NCBI GenBank assembly: GCA_030141605.1
Contig: JAQGDQ010000118.1
Coordinates: forward strand, 124,001 to 188,000
DNA from: Tubiluchus corallicola
Taxonomy: Eukaryota > Priapulida > Priapulimorpha > Priapulimorphida > Tubiluchidae
Direction of reading: 5' to 3'
DNA: 64,000 bases
Part shown: in pieces, positions 11,860-22,800 of the stretch
How the letters are laid out: every line of letters starts with the position of its first letter
Position numbering within the stretch: the first letter of the stretch is position 1
Program-made: the position numbers and the translations under genes
Notes under the pieces: generated by a model
The model's input: the letters and a program-made list of their open reading frames with translations, nothing else
The model's database searches: none
What the model was told of the DNA's origin: nothing

Positions 11860-13819
11860 TTACAAGTCTCCTTTTAAAATCAAGTCAACGTATGCAGCAT
11901 CTAAGAGGTCACAGTCTCTGACGTCAAGGTTCTTCATTAGTTCCCTGGCTATGGCTTCACCTTCTGCTATGCCTTGGTCAGGCTTTAACACGACCTGAAT
12001 TGAAATTTGAAGAATTAGATTCAAAGAAAAAATGAAAACAGAAAACAAAAAAAGGAACAAGCGTATTATTCGCCATTTTTATACAACTCTGCCCAGCTGA
12101 AACTGAGAATCCCATAGCAGAGCACACTCAATGGGGATGGTTATGGCGGGACTAACGCCTGGTTCATTATGAAGTCCTAAATCTAAGACCATTCTAAAAC
12201 TAAGATAAGATAATGAAACTGTAGCAGCGTCTTAGTCACACTGGGACGTGAATACTTTTTTATAATCCTTAGCAAGGTAAATTGCAAGAACCAGTATGCT
12301 GAATGAAATCACCGAGAGCGAATGTTGGACTTGTTGAGTACTGAATGCCAATCCATCTATTAACCAGCCTTGGTATTCCTTAACTTCGGCATCTAGAGTG
12401 TACGAAGCCAAATTTCGAAGCCCTTGTATTCTTAGAGTGACTGCGCATCGCCATTATAGCTGAAGGTATTGTCATTTGTGCAAATGCTTAAATCTAAGTC
12501 TAAAATTTGGACCATTTTTTGCTACCTCAAGTTCCATGAAATATCCCAATGATTCTACGGCATCACAATGTACTCTGGTCTGTCCCACAAGATAGAGCCA
12601 CCTTTCTTTCTTCACAACACCTCTCACTCCAAAGGCTTTGCTAAGAATATTCTACAAAATGTTAAAAAGGTTGAAATAAACTTGTTGATTTTGGAAAGTG
12701 CGTATTTCATATTAATACCTAACGAATTGAAAAATACAGGGCGGTTTATAGTTTTGTAGTAAATTAATATTTGGAGCGAGAATAGACAGTTCAAAATAAA
12801 CATAAAAATAATTAAATGTTTTAATTCGAAATTGAAAGTCAAATCCTAATTACGTATGGCTTACAGATTTAACAGTAATTATTATACTGTATTGAGCAAC
12901 TGTTGCAGTATGTATAAGGCTTACCTTTAAGCCTGCAGCATCAGTAATTGTTGTAATGCAATAGTCACTGATCTTTGGACCTGTTGCATCAGGACGCTCG
13001 TAATGTATTAATTGAGCAGGTTGACCCTTATAAAAGAATAGGTTAAGTTGTATATTATGTAAGTACACTGTAACATATTACTAAGTATCATCACTCAGGT
13101 TTAAATGGTTTCAAAACAGCCAGAATCAGCATGCCGAATGAAACCTCAAGAAGGAGTGTCCAATTCAGGCAGCCATGAGCCATGTTCGCGTAGCCACCTA
13201 GCTATGAACTCCGCTGTTTGTGATAGTGATGTCACTGACGTTTTGGGGTATTTTCTGAGGAAATATTATGTAGCCGTTCACAATCAGGCAAACCTTCTAT
13301 CACAACATCACAAGATTTTTTTATTGTAAAGATCTCATTTCTGCTAACCCTACAACATATGGTACGGCAACGTCCATCTCATTATAATGATGAATATAAT
13401 GTGCTTGTGTGTAAAAACTTTTGAATGGGCGCAAAAAAACAAACAAAAAGATCAAAGATTCGAAAGCCCAATATACTACATGGATTGTTGACACTTGCTC
13501 CGCTTGGCCTTGTGATATGCGAAATAAAAGCTGGTGATGAGACGACTTTAATTGTACCAATTGACTTAAGGTCAAATGTCACTAAAAGGTCACAGTAGCA
13601 AAGCGACACAAGTAGTGTACTACATTACATGCGTCAGAAAATGGCAATTTGTCTTACGAAGAGGATTGTTCGTTGATTTACAGAAGAGAGCTGCTTGGTG
13701 TCATCTCGCCATACTGTGATACTACTTCGGTTACATGTATTTACTTCACTGGGGCATATATATATATGCTATATATATATATATATATATGTCCCAGTGA
13801 AGTAAACACATGTAACCGA

Positions 13820-13850
<31 letters not shown>

Positions 13851-14838
13851 ATCGCCATTATAATATTTATTAATGCATTACAACATTGTCATTATAGTTC
13901 TTACAGATGCTATTACAGAACTAATTGTACTGCAGTTTGAATTACAAACAGGTGCAATTAGTATCAAATGATCGCACACCACGTTATATACAATAGGTTA
14001 CAATTCAGCATTGTATATACTTTATATACTAATAAAGGGCAGTGTGAATAGCTGAATGGTGTAGGAAACCAATCACATTTTTAATTTTGTTACTGGTAAA
14101 GTCATCATTTTCTAACAGTACCGCAAGGCGATGCAGTGATAAACCAGCTTCCTTCAGGCACAAATAGTTTATCACAAATCTCTCTACTCTGACAACACAT
14201 CATAAACATTTCTTCTTTTTCCGTTTTTTCTTCCCTTTTTTTGTACTTAACATGCCACAAAAAAGTTTTTTTTCAATCGTTTGTGTATTCTTAATTGAAA
14301 GCTACAACTTCAGAAAAGAAGTGAAAATGGTCGTGTTACTGCAAAGACAAGTGAAAGACCAATGACCACGTAGAAGTTAAACCCTTGAAGACCATCTGGA
14401 AAAAACACCGTTTCAGAAAGTGAGCTGGCGACATACAGGACGAGCTAACAAAGGCTATTGCCCCCAATAAGGTCGCATGGAGAGAGAGTGGCCTTATGGA
14501 TTAAGAATTTGGAAATGGCACTTCCTGCAAATCCTGTATATTAATAAAGTTTAACAGCCCACAACCCACACAGGTATGTATTATACCATATAGATTAAAT
14601 ACAGTGTATATACCTGTACGTGGGCTATACCTATACACTAATACATTACATGAACTATTATTATGACCGACCTCTGGCGTACCTCAATTTCTCTAAGTTT
14701 AAGTCGTCCAGACTTACATTCGAAGAACGTGTCACATTGTTTGATAAGCACACCGTCTCCTCCAGCCAGCTTAGCCGCCTTTTCTCGTAGATTTTTAAAG
14801 TCTCTTGCTTTCGCCTTTATTTCAACGTTTGAAGGCAT
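11860..14838 (-). CDS. CYTH-domain protein (CyaB / thiamine-triphosphatase-like fold)
   Basis: Four exons, 14838-14683, 13026-12925, 12651-12526 and 11994-11860, join with all three introns in phase 0. They give a complete 172-residue protein that is essentially one CYTH domain. This fold is a triphosphate tunnel that binds metal and triphosphorylated substrates. Readable landmarks are VEIKAKARD at the start, KSGRLKLRE, LIHYERPDATGPKISDY, VVKKERWLYLVGQTRVH, LGYFMELE and GEAIARELM near the end. The classical opening ExExK is NVEIK, so its first Glu is replaced by Asn. The protein is shorter than the roughly 230 residues of mammalian ThTPase and looks closer to the class IV cyclase-like branch of unknown substrate. 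A cytosolic enzyme is likely. The start is the first ATG, directly before the conserved strand. Stop TAA is at 11860-11862. Confidence 0.92.
13726..13820. repeat. Near-perfect foldback element with (TA)n loop
   Basis: The left arm TTCGGTTACATGTATTTACT continues with TCACTGGGGCATATA. It is mirrored by the right arm TATATGTCCCAGTGAAG followed by TAAACACATGTAACCGAA. The arms are about 36 bases with a few mismatches around an alternating TA loop; a further TA run follows at 13820-13846. A hairpin-type MITE or palindrome-prone site is likely. It lies in the first intron of the CYTH gene. Confidence 0.75.
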
Positions 14839-16521
14839 GTTTGAAAACCAGCAGTGAAAACAACGGTTAATTTCACATTAGGTTTATTAAAATGCAACTG
14901 GGTTTATATACGTGCAAATGCCATTCTGCAAAAAGTAAAAAAGGAAGCAATTAAAGTCTGAACATCATGATATTATTCAAAGTTAAAAGATTATTTATTC
15001 ATATCTATAACATGCTTTGAAAAAAATATAATTTTTCGTGAATCCATACATTGATAGCAAATTCACAACTGGCTAGATCAGCTTTAAAAAAACTGTAGAA
15101 AAAAGCAAATTTATGTGTGAAGGATTCAGAAAAAGATCTGTAATTTTTAATCACTAACCAAACCAAACCAAAATAAAGTAAAACATAAAAAACGAAAATA
15201 AAATAAAACAAAAAACAAAGCAAACCAAAGCAAAATAAAATGAGACGAATCGAAACAAGTCAAGACAAAACAAAAGCTATACCCTCAAAAGGAGACAAGA
15301 CGAGACGAGAATGTGACCAGACAAGTGGAAGGTCAGAAAAAGATTTTTAATTTTTAATCACTAACCAAATCAAACCAAAATCAAGCAAAACAAAATAATA
15401 TAAGACGAATCGAAACAAGACAAGACAAAACAACAGCCATACCTTTAAAAGCAGTGAGGACGAGACGAGATGTGACCGGACAAGACGAGATGAAACTAGA
15501 CCAGATCAGACCAGACCACACCAGACCAGACAAAACAAGACAGAAATGACGTTATGTCTAGATTTACTTTTTGTTCAAAATTAAAAGAAACTTGTGGGCG
15601 TTGGGTCTAGTTTTAAATCAAGAAGATTCTATAAAATGTAAGACGCACAGCATCGGAAATGTTTAGCTGCAGAATGCATTCAGCCAAATGACAGCGTCCA
15701 GACAAAAATCGCATTTTTAAAAGTTAGTATCAATATTAAATAAAGGGTGAAATAGAGGCTGTTTTCCTTACTCTTCAATTTGGAAGGCGCCATTTAATTT
15801 AGCAAGATGTCAAGTATATTAGAACATAGTTAAATTCGAAACGCAGGAAGATGGGTTTAAGGAAAAACACACTGAGTTACACCAATGTGAAAAAGTAGTG
15901 ACAGTGGATCAGATGGAGCTCCGTACCTTATTATTTCGCCAACTTGATATTTACTCAGTGTCATGACTAGTGTCCTAATTATGTCAAACAGGCTTACATG
16001 TTAACGATTTAGCGTAATGATTAGGCCTTAAAATGTTATAAGAAGCCAACGAGCCCATACTGTTATTACTGTAATTCTCAATGCACAGGAAAGTCAGTTT
16101 CTGTTGAACTGTAGCGTTTACACGGGACCTCAGATAATCTTGGAATCTATACGTGAGTAGACGTACTTTATGCATTTCTCTGACTCTGTCTACAACATGA
16201 GCTCTTTTTCAACCTATTGGAAATTGAGAAGTGGAAAACTTCCACGAACTACTACTTCAAAACTATCAGTCCAGCGGCTAGTCTACAAAAAAGAAAAGCG
16301 AATTAAAGCTTCATTTGACACAATGAGTATAACTGGTTGTTTTAAACAGGTTAAGAAGCGTTAAAGCTATGCTAAAAATTAACAAAATTAAGCTTTTTTG
16401 GATGGCACAGTTAATCCTAGTTTTCATGCATTAACCACCCACTGTCTCTCCTTCTCGTTGTCTCTCTTTCCTCCCACATCCCGACTACGTAGTGTCTCGT
16501 TGTCCCTTCCCTTTCTCTATG
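14839..16521. other. Upstream region of the CYTH gene
   Basis: No coding exon was recognised. It should contain the CYTH promoter just right of 14838, although no clear core element stands out. Most of 15.12-15.55 kb is the duplicated A/C-rich repeat annotated separately. Confidence 0.5.
15120..15545. repeat. Duplicated A/C-rich repeat (two ~200-bp units) with ACCAG/AGAC tail
   Basis: A unit beginning CAGAAAAAGATCTGTAATTT and passing through ATCACTAACCAAA, GAGACGAATCGAAACAAG and GACAAGACGAGACGAGA starts near 15127 and again near 15334. The copies differ by small deletions and substitutions. The second ends in a run of ACCAGACC / GATCAGACC units. It is non-coding and strongly strand-asymmetric in composition. 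Confidence 0.75.
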
Positions 16522-18390
16522 CTGCCGTGCAAAAATAAAGAGCAGTAACTACAGTTTTATCAAAATTGAGATTCTGATGCATTCTTACCAAAACAGATGG
16601 CGCCCTTTCTTGCTATTGTAACGAAATTTCATTTTAAGCAGTAGTTTTTGCGCAATAAGTAACGTCCCATGACAGGTTTTACCAAAATGCACCCCATTAC
16701 AGAATTAAAAAGCAGTAACTACACACGGGTCTGCACAAAAACAGAATTAGCACTTACTGCTCCCTTTTTTCAATTTATATATTCCAAAGTACCTTACTAT
16801 ACAAAAATAAGAAACAGTAACTTTCAGCCGGACTTGCAGTTACTGCTTTCTTTCTCTGTTTCCCTTTAGCCAGTGCGCACTTAACGGCTTGCATGAGTTG
16901 TATAAGCACAACAAATCGATAAAAAGTTTATTAGAAAATGACTTAGAACAAAGGGATTAATGATTCAATTTGGACAAAACTTTATGCCGTTACACTCCAA
17001 GCATGGCATCTGTAAAAAAACTTTTCATGGAACCTTCCCATGTTACCAACACCAAGAAGAGTAATTATATGTTTAACCTAGTAATAGTAGTTTATTAATT
17101 TTGTCTGTCAACAACTTTGCATGAAAATCACTGGTACCGATCACAACTTCAAAAAAATTGACCAAACATGAGCAAGGAGCTAGGACCTCTTTTAATTTAG
17201 GTTTTTGCAGTTGCCCTCTTTCTTATGAAGCTGTATTCCGCAATACTTATTTGCCTTGGCAGTCAGTTCTGCCAGGAGCCCATTCTATTGAAATACTCTC
17301 TTGCAAAAAGATTGAGATACGCGTAATCCACGGCTAAACATTACCCTTATTGTTGTAAGCAACAACCTGCCACTACTGAAACAATATGAATGTATGTTAG
17401 CTCTGCCTACAAAATGCTGAAATAGCAAAATGTAGTGAATTTCAGATAACAAAATTTAAGGTTCCTTTAAAATTACTGCTTTACCGTACAGTTAACTATT
17501 GTTGGAGTTTATTTGTTATTTCTGTGCCTGTCAAATCATGACAAAATGACAAATAGAAGAAAATATTCAAATTTTATGCAAAGTAAATAAAAATTTAAGA
17601 AAAGACATTTACATTTGGCACAAATTGTACAGTGTCTGTTTTGTAAATTATGGGAGAAAGTAATGTATTTTCCGCAAGTATGAGAGAGAAAAGTCCTCTT
17701 GTATGTGTGTACTTATGTATTTAACTTGTGTGTATATTGTTCAAATATATTATACATGTGTATGCAGTTTGCAAATACAATATTTAGATGATAATTGTGA
17801 CTTCAGCAATAAAAACTCATACGGTTTTAATTGTGCACAAAGTTGTTAGCCATTTTTGAGCCGTACTTGGTAATGTTATGCCAAAAGTTAAACTCTTCAC
17901 ATTTCGTATTCTAAATTTTAATTAACACTTTAATTCTACTATTTTTTGGTTCAGTATTAAACTGAATCGTAATCGGCAATGTTAAATCTTTTGTTACTGC
18001 CACAGAACTAAACAGCAGTATCTTCGTACACATTTGTTGTCTAACTGCCATCAAATTCAGATGCAGATACTGCTGTTTAGCTTTGCAGCAAATTTACATA
18101 GACCCCATTGTAAAGCCAACAGAGTAAAAGAGCAGTATCTGCCGAGGCGCTATCAATCTGCCGAGGCGCTATCTGCCGAAATGTATCTGCCGAATCATTT
18201 CAATTTTATTTACAAAACAACGGTTTGGCTTCTTTTATGGCACAAAGGCAGTCAATTATATGCTTATGATGTGTGGAAAGTTTCATCTTCAATGATGGTA
18301 TATTTATTTGGGGTCAGCACTACAAACTTTGATTGCATTTTCCTCAAAAGTAAGAACTTGTAGTTACTGCCATTTATTTTTGCACGGCAG
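16522..18390. mobile_element. 1.87-kb DNA element with 32-bp terminal inverted repeats (non-autonomous)
   Basis: The left end (16522-16553) and the reverse complement of the right end (18359-18390) both start CTGCCGTGCAAAAATAAA and finish GCAGTAACTACA, differing at 2 of 32 positions. TATG occurs immediately outside both ends (16518-16521 and 18391-18394), a possible 4-bp target duplication. The word GCAGTAACT or its complement recurs inside (near 16712, 16815 and 16842), and GCAGTATCT variants occur near 18010-18180, as expected of subterminal transposase sites. No transposase-like frame is present. The superfamily cannot be assigned by eye. Confidence 0.75.
18135..18198. repeat. Short tandem CTGCCGAGGCGCTAT units
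   Basis: TATCTGCCGA occurs several times, with the longer CTGCCGAGGCGCTAT repeated twice in tandem. It lies inside the right half of the inverted-repeat element, so it may be part of that element's subterminal array. Confidence 0.6.
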
Positions 18391-18839
18391 TATGCAGACG
18401 CCTCTCTCTGTCCCTTCATACATACATCCACGCACACGTACGCGTTTCTCTCTCTCCTATTCTAACTTTTACTGAATTTGCTTCTGTTAACCTCTTTTTT
18501 CTTTGACGTCTGTATTGTCTTTTGTTGATCGCTCTTTCTCTTCCTCTCTTTCCCTTATTTCTTTCTGTCTTCCTCTTTTTCTACATCTCGGCGTTTCGCT
18601 CGTTGTCCAGTCGTCAAAACCATTAATACTCATTATTAATAATAATAATTATTATTATGACGATAACGTTTACATAGTCAATTGAATGGAGCTAGCTCCT
18701 GTACAGCAATTACTAAGACTCTAATGAGTGTGGGATGTGTATACTGAAACCTAGAAACTGACAATCGGGCAAATTAATAAGACTGAAAGGAAAACTACTA
18801 TGACATACGTATGTATAATCGGTCTTATAATTCTGTAAT

Positions 18840-19881
18840 TTTAACTGTTAGTCACGTGACCAGTTACAACCGGTTTACAACAGACAACGTCGATTAATCC
18901 GCGAGAAGTCTACTTTTGTCCAACTCAACTTATGAATTTCCGTTACTTGATCCAATTTATCATTGTGCAACTTGCAAAACTATGTCTAGCTTAAATGCTG
19001 TGTTTCGTTATGTAATTCTACAGGCTTGAGAATGACTAATAAGGCACATTCATTATTGGAACTAGATTTTTGTAGTAGTTTAATATTCGCGTTTGGCGTG
19101 TTACGCCTTTTATGAAAATGGCGTGTCTGCCATTAAAAGAATGAATAGATCGAAAAGACAAGTATGTTGTGTTGTATAGCATTGAAATTTGGAGCGTAAA
19201 CGCGCCTCATTTTATAGAAGATTTAGTTATCTATGCTATTTTAAAGTAGTGGTCTGTGTAATTTAATAGCAGTTGCAATATTTTGGATTTTACTTGCCTC
19301 TTACATTCTTCGGCGTAATTCTCTGTTGTGGCTGACGTCAATTTAATAGCCGCTTCTCACTGAATGCGTTACCGTAGAGTGACCCCTCTTTTGTGTTATT
19401 TTCTTATTGCAAGAAAGATTACCTTTATAAACTCGATAACAGAAGATAGAACAACAGATTTTTGGTATAAAGCAATTATGAAATTAACGTGATTCACAAT
19501 ACTCGAGCACTACATGGTTGAATCTGGTTGGATTTGTGACGGTTGTGAAAGATGAATAGGGACATTTAAATTGTTTGCAGTGTCGCCACTAGTCAGCAGT
19601 GGCAAGATTGGTAAATTATAGAAATTTTTCAGAAGTGTTTCATTTATTTCCCATAACTTGTACAAGTAATAGTTTATGCCCGCACCAGTTGTGAATGGGA
19701 TAAACTGAACTGTCTGTTCTACGTCAACAAGCAATATTTGTAGGTGGCATTTTGATTAACACTAGAAGAAATGTACAGTACTTCTTAAAACATGTTGGTA
19801 GGGAACCAATAATAATGCAGTAAGACTGTTGAAAAATTAATGTCTAGGTTTTGCAGCAAATGGTGATAGCATAATTCAACA
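18840..19881 (+). promoter_or_regulatory. Candidate promoter and 5'UTR zone of KMT5
   Basis: Upstream of the KMT5 start codon this zone holds the palindromic E-box GTCACGTGAC (18851-18860) and a perfect CRE TGACGTCA (19333-19340), with locally raised CpG content. A good acceptor (GGTTTTGCAG) ends at about 19858, so the start codon may lie in a second exon with a 5'UTR intron. The exact start site is not visible. Confidence 0.35.
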
Positions 19882-22800
19882 ATGCCTCCAAATAATGGCA
19901 TAGCAATATCTCCAAAAGAATTGAGTGAAAATGATGACCTTGCCACTGGTTTGGTGCTTGACCCCTATCTTGGATTCACCACACACAAAATGAGTCCCAG
20001 GTAAGATTACAGCAGTTTTCTTTACATTTTTCTCCGTTTTAGTGCATTTTAACTTTCAGAAATGAGTAGTTTAATAGTAGTGTGTTTTCTTCCCACATGT
20101 TTGGTAGTGGGTTCAATTTCTGACTGTGCCAAACCAAAGATTTAAAAGTGGTGCCGCTAGCTTTTCAACCAAGCATGTGGGTTTGTCAAAGTAACATGCG
20201 GGTGGTAACAAATGTGACTACATTGAGAATAAATGCCTTGAGTTATCTTAGCCATTGTCTATGTCCAAAATAAGGGTGAGACGAAGCTTAAATTCCCGAA
20301 ACCAACTGGAATCTGAAGCTGATTTTTACTTCATTTTCGAAACCGAATCTCACAATTTTGCAGTTTCCGAATCCGAATATTTAATTCACTCTTAATTTAC
20401 AATACCTGATGAATAGTAATTAACACCGGTTTGGTTTTAAATCTTATATATATTTCAATGCATCAAGCATTGAAAGGTCATCAGAAAGAAGAGCTGCAAC
20501 GAATAATAGAAACCTTTATACGAGAACCTTTATACGGAAAAGCATATCAACATATATATATATACATAAGAGTATACAAAACATCTTGTATAATGGACTT
20601 GCTAAAGACAGTAAGTTCAGATTTAGTTTACGCCTTATCTGCAACTCGTTTTGATCTTTATTTATCAGAAAATAATGCTATTACTATTCAAAATGTACTA
20701 TGTATAAATAATTCAGAGAAGTTTTTGGTGTATTTTATGACTACATTTGGAACTAAATTAATAACGTCTAGAAAGTGAAAATAAATTAAATTCAATATCA
20801 CTAAAATATTGTTTGTGTTTACATGCATAATAACTGAAATCTTGTGTGTTAGTCGCATCACTGTTGAAAATATTTAGCATCAGTCGAACACTGTGTTGAT
20901 GAATAATCTATGCAGTGCATAACTTTTACGGAACGTTGTGATTACATAAATGTGTCAACATGTCGAAGCTCACAGCGATTTACTTCTTAAGTGCGGCGAA
21001 CGAACAGGAATTATGAAGACTGCTTCGCAAAATTACAGAACCCAAATCGGATCCGAAGCAGTTAAAGGAAAGCCGGAGCAGATTTGAATCAAAGCTCTGA
21101 ATCTCCGTAAAGAGTGTTTTTTGCTACTGACTTAGTTCAGCCCTAATAATTTAGGCACACATGCTTGCTGTATTTTATTATGGCAAATATTTTTATGGTG
21201 GTTTCATTTGTAGACCTATACAATGCATTTTCTTAAATGTATTACAAGTCTACAATAGTTTTTTAGTAAGTACATGTGTAGAACACTGTAGTAATTTGCA
21301 TGAGCAGTAGCTTGTGTTCAGTATTCCTGTGGCACTTTTTCTAGTTCTAGATTAAGTGTCATACCAGGACCAAGGTCCTGCACAGTGTCACTAAGTACTG
21401 TAATATGAGGTACTTGAATTGGTCATGAAAGTTCTTTTACTGACCTTTACCTTCTAAAGCCGCTTTCAAGCAAATTTTAAAGAAACTATTGTTAAACTTT
21501 TACATACCAGTAAGGCATTGGTGCTTGCTGGTAACACCTCTAGTTTTATCCTGTAAATTATCATATTTGTAGGCATAGAGCATTGAAAGGTCGTCAGAAA
21601 GAAGAGCTGCGACGAATAATAGAAACCTTTATACGAGAGCAAGAGTATGAAAAAGCATATCAACGTATAGTCGATGGAGACTGGGCAAGATCTTTTTTTC
21701 TCACTAAGAGCAAGTCACTTCTGATTAATGCCAAAGAACACGTATGTAAACTGTAATTTAAATGTCCTGATTCCTAGTCAACAGCACTGGTGTGCAATTT
21801 TAAGGGTGTTGTCAATTTGTGAACTTGTCAGCATTTTATTAAGTTAAATCTTAACCTTGAACAACAATTCCGTAACTAAAATTTATGTGAAATATTAAAT
21901 AAATAAAATAAATGCATTAATAAAAGGTCTGTTTGAAATTATAATCTTGCGTGTTTTGTGAAGCAGTTTAGTAGTTTTCTGATTTGGACTGATGAACAGA
22001 GCTTTTGAAATGACAACATTGAACTGTTAATGCTGACAGGCACAATGTTAATTTGTTTTATGTAATATTAGCAGTGTTGATTAGTAATATTTTGGCTCTG
22101 ATTGGTTTGACCAATGAACAAACTGATGCTTTTGATGATCTATGGTTAGAAAGAGATCAAGATCATTGACAGCAGAAAGAAGTGCTTGTGTCATGAATCA
22201 TGTTCGCGATTTCCTAAGTTCTTTAAATTAATAATTACTTTGTACACTTAGTCTTGTGGTATGCTAGAAATCAACTCCGCTCCCCTTCTGTTACTGCAAT
22301 AGTTAACTTTCCATATTTTTTGCTTTCATTTCATATCACGTTGTTCGCCTCATACTATAGTATCATTTAGGCATGTCTATTTTGCTTAAGCTACTTTAAC
22401 TCATTCATTTTCTACAGCATTCTCATATAAATGCCTGGTAATTTTGTTTCTCTTTGTCACTTTATAGAGACTTGTTGTCCATGTTAGCTTTTTTGCTACC
22501 TTAAGTGTTGTGTAAGCTAAGACTAATGATATTTTTCTTTCTAGCTAATGATGACTTTTTCTTTAATGATAGTGTTTTTTTGGAGAGTAAATGTAACTCA
22601 TTGCAGTTGTGTGACAATGTATGAAATGTTTGACTGATTGACTTATTTATTGAAATGTGCTCTGCTGTGTGATTATATTAGAAGTGGTTTTGATATGTGA
22701 TGATAAAACGTGATTATGTTAGTCTATTTACGCTAACGGTCCTTTTTATTTATTGCTATTGATGTGTTGTATGTATTTGCAATTGTTATGTTTAAGTGTT

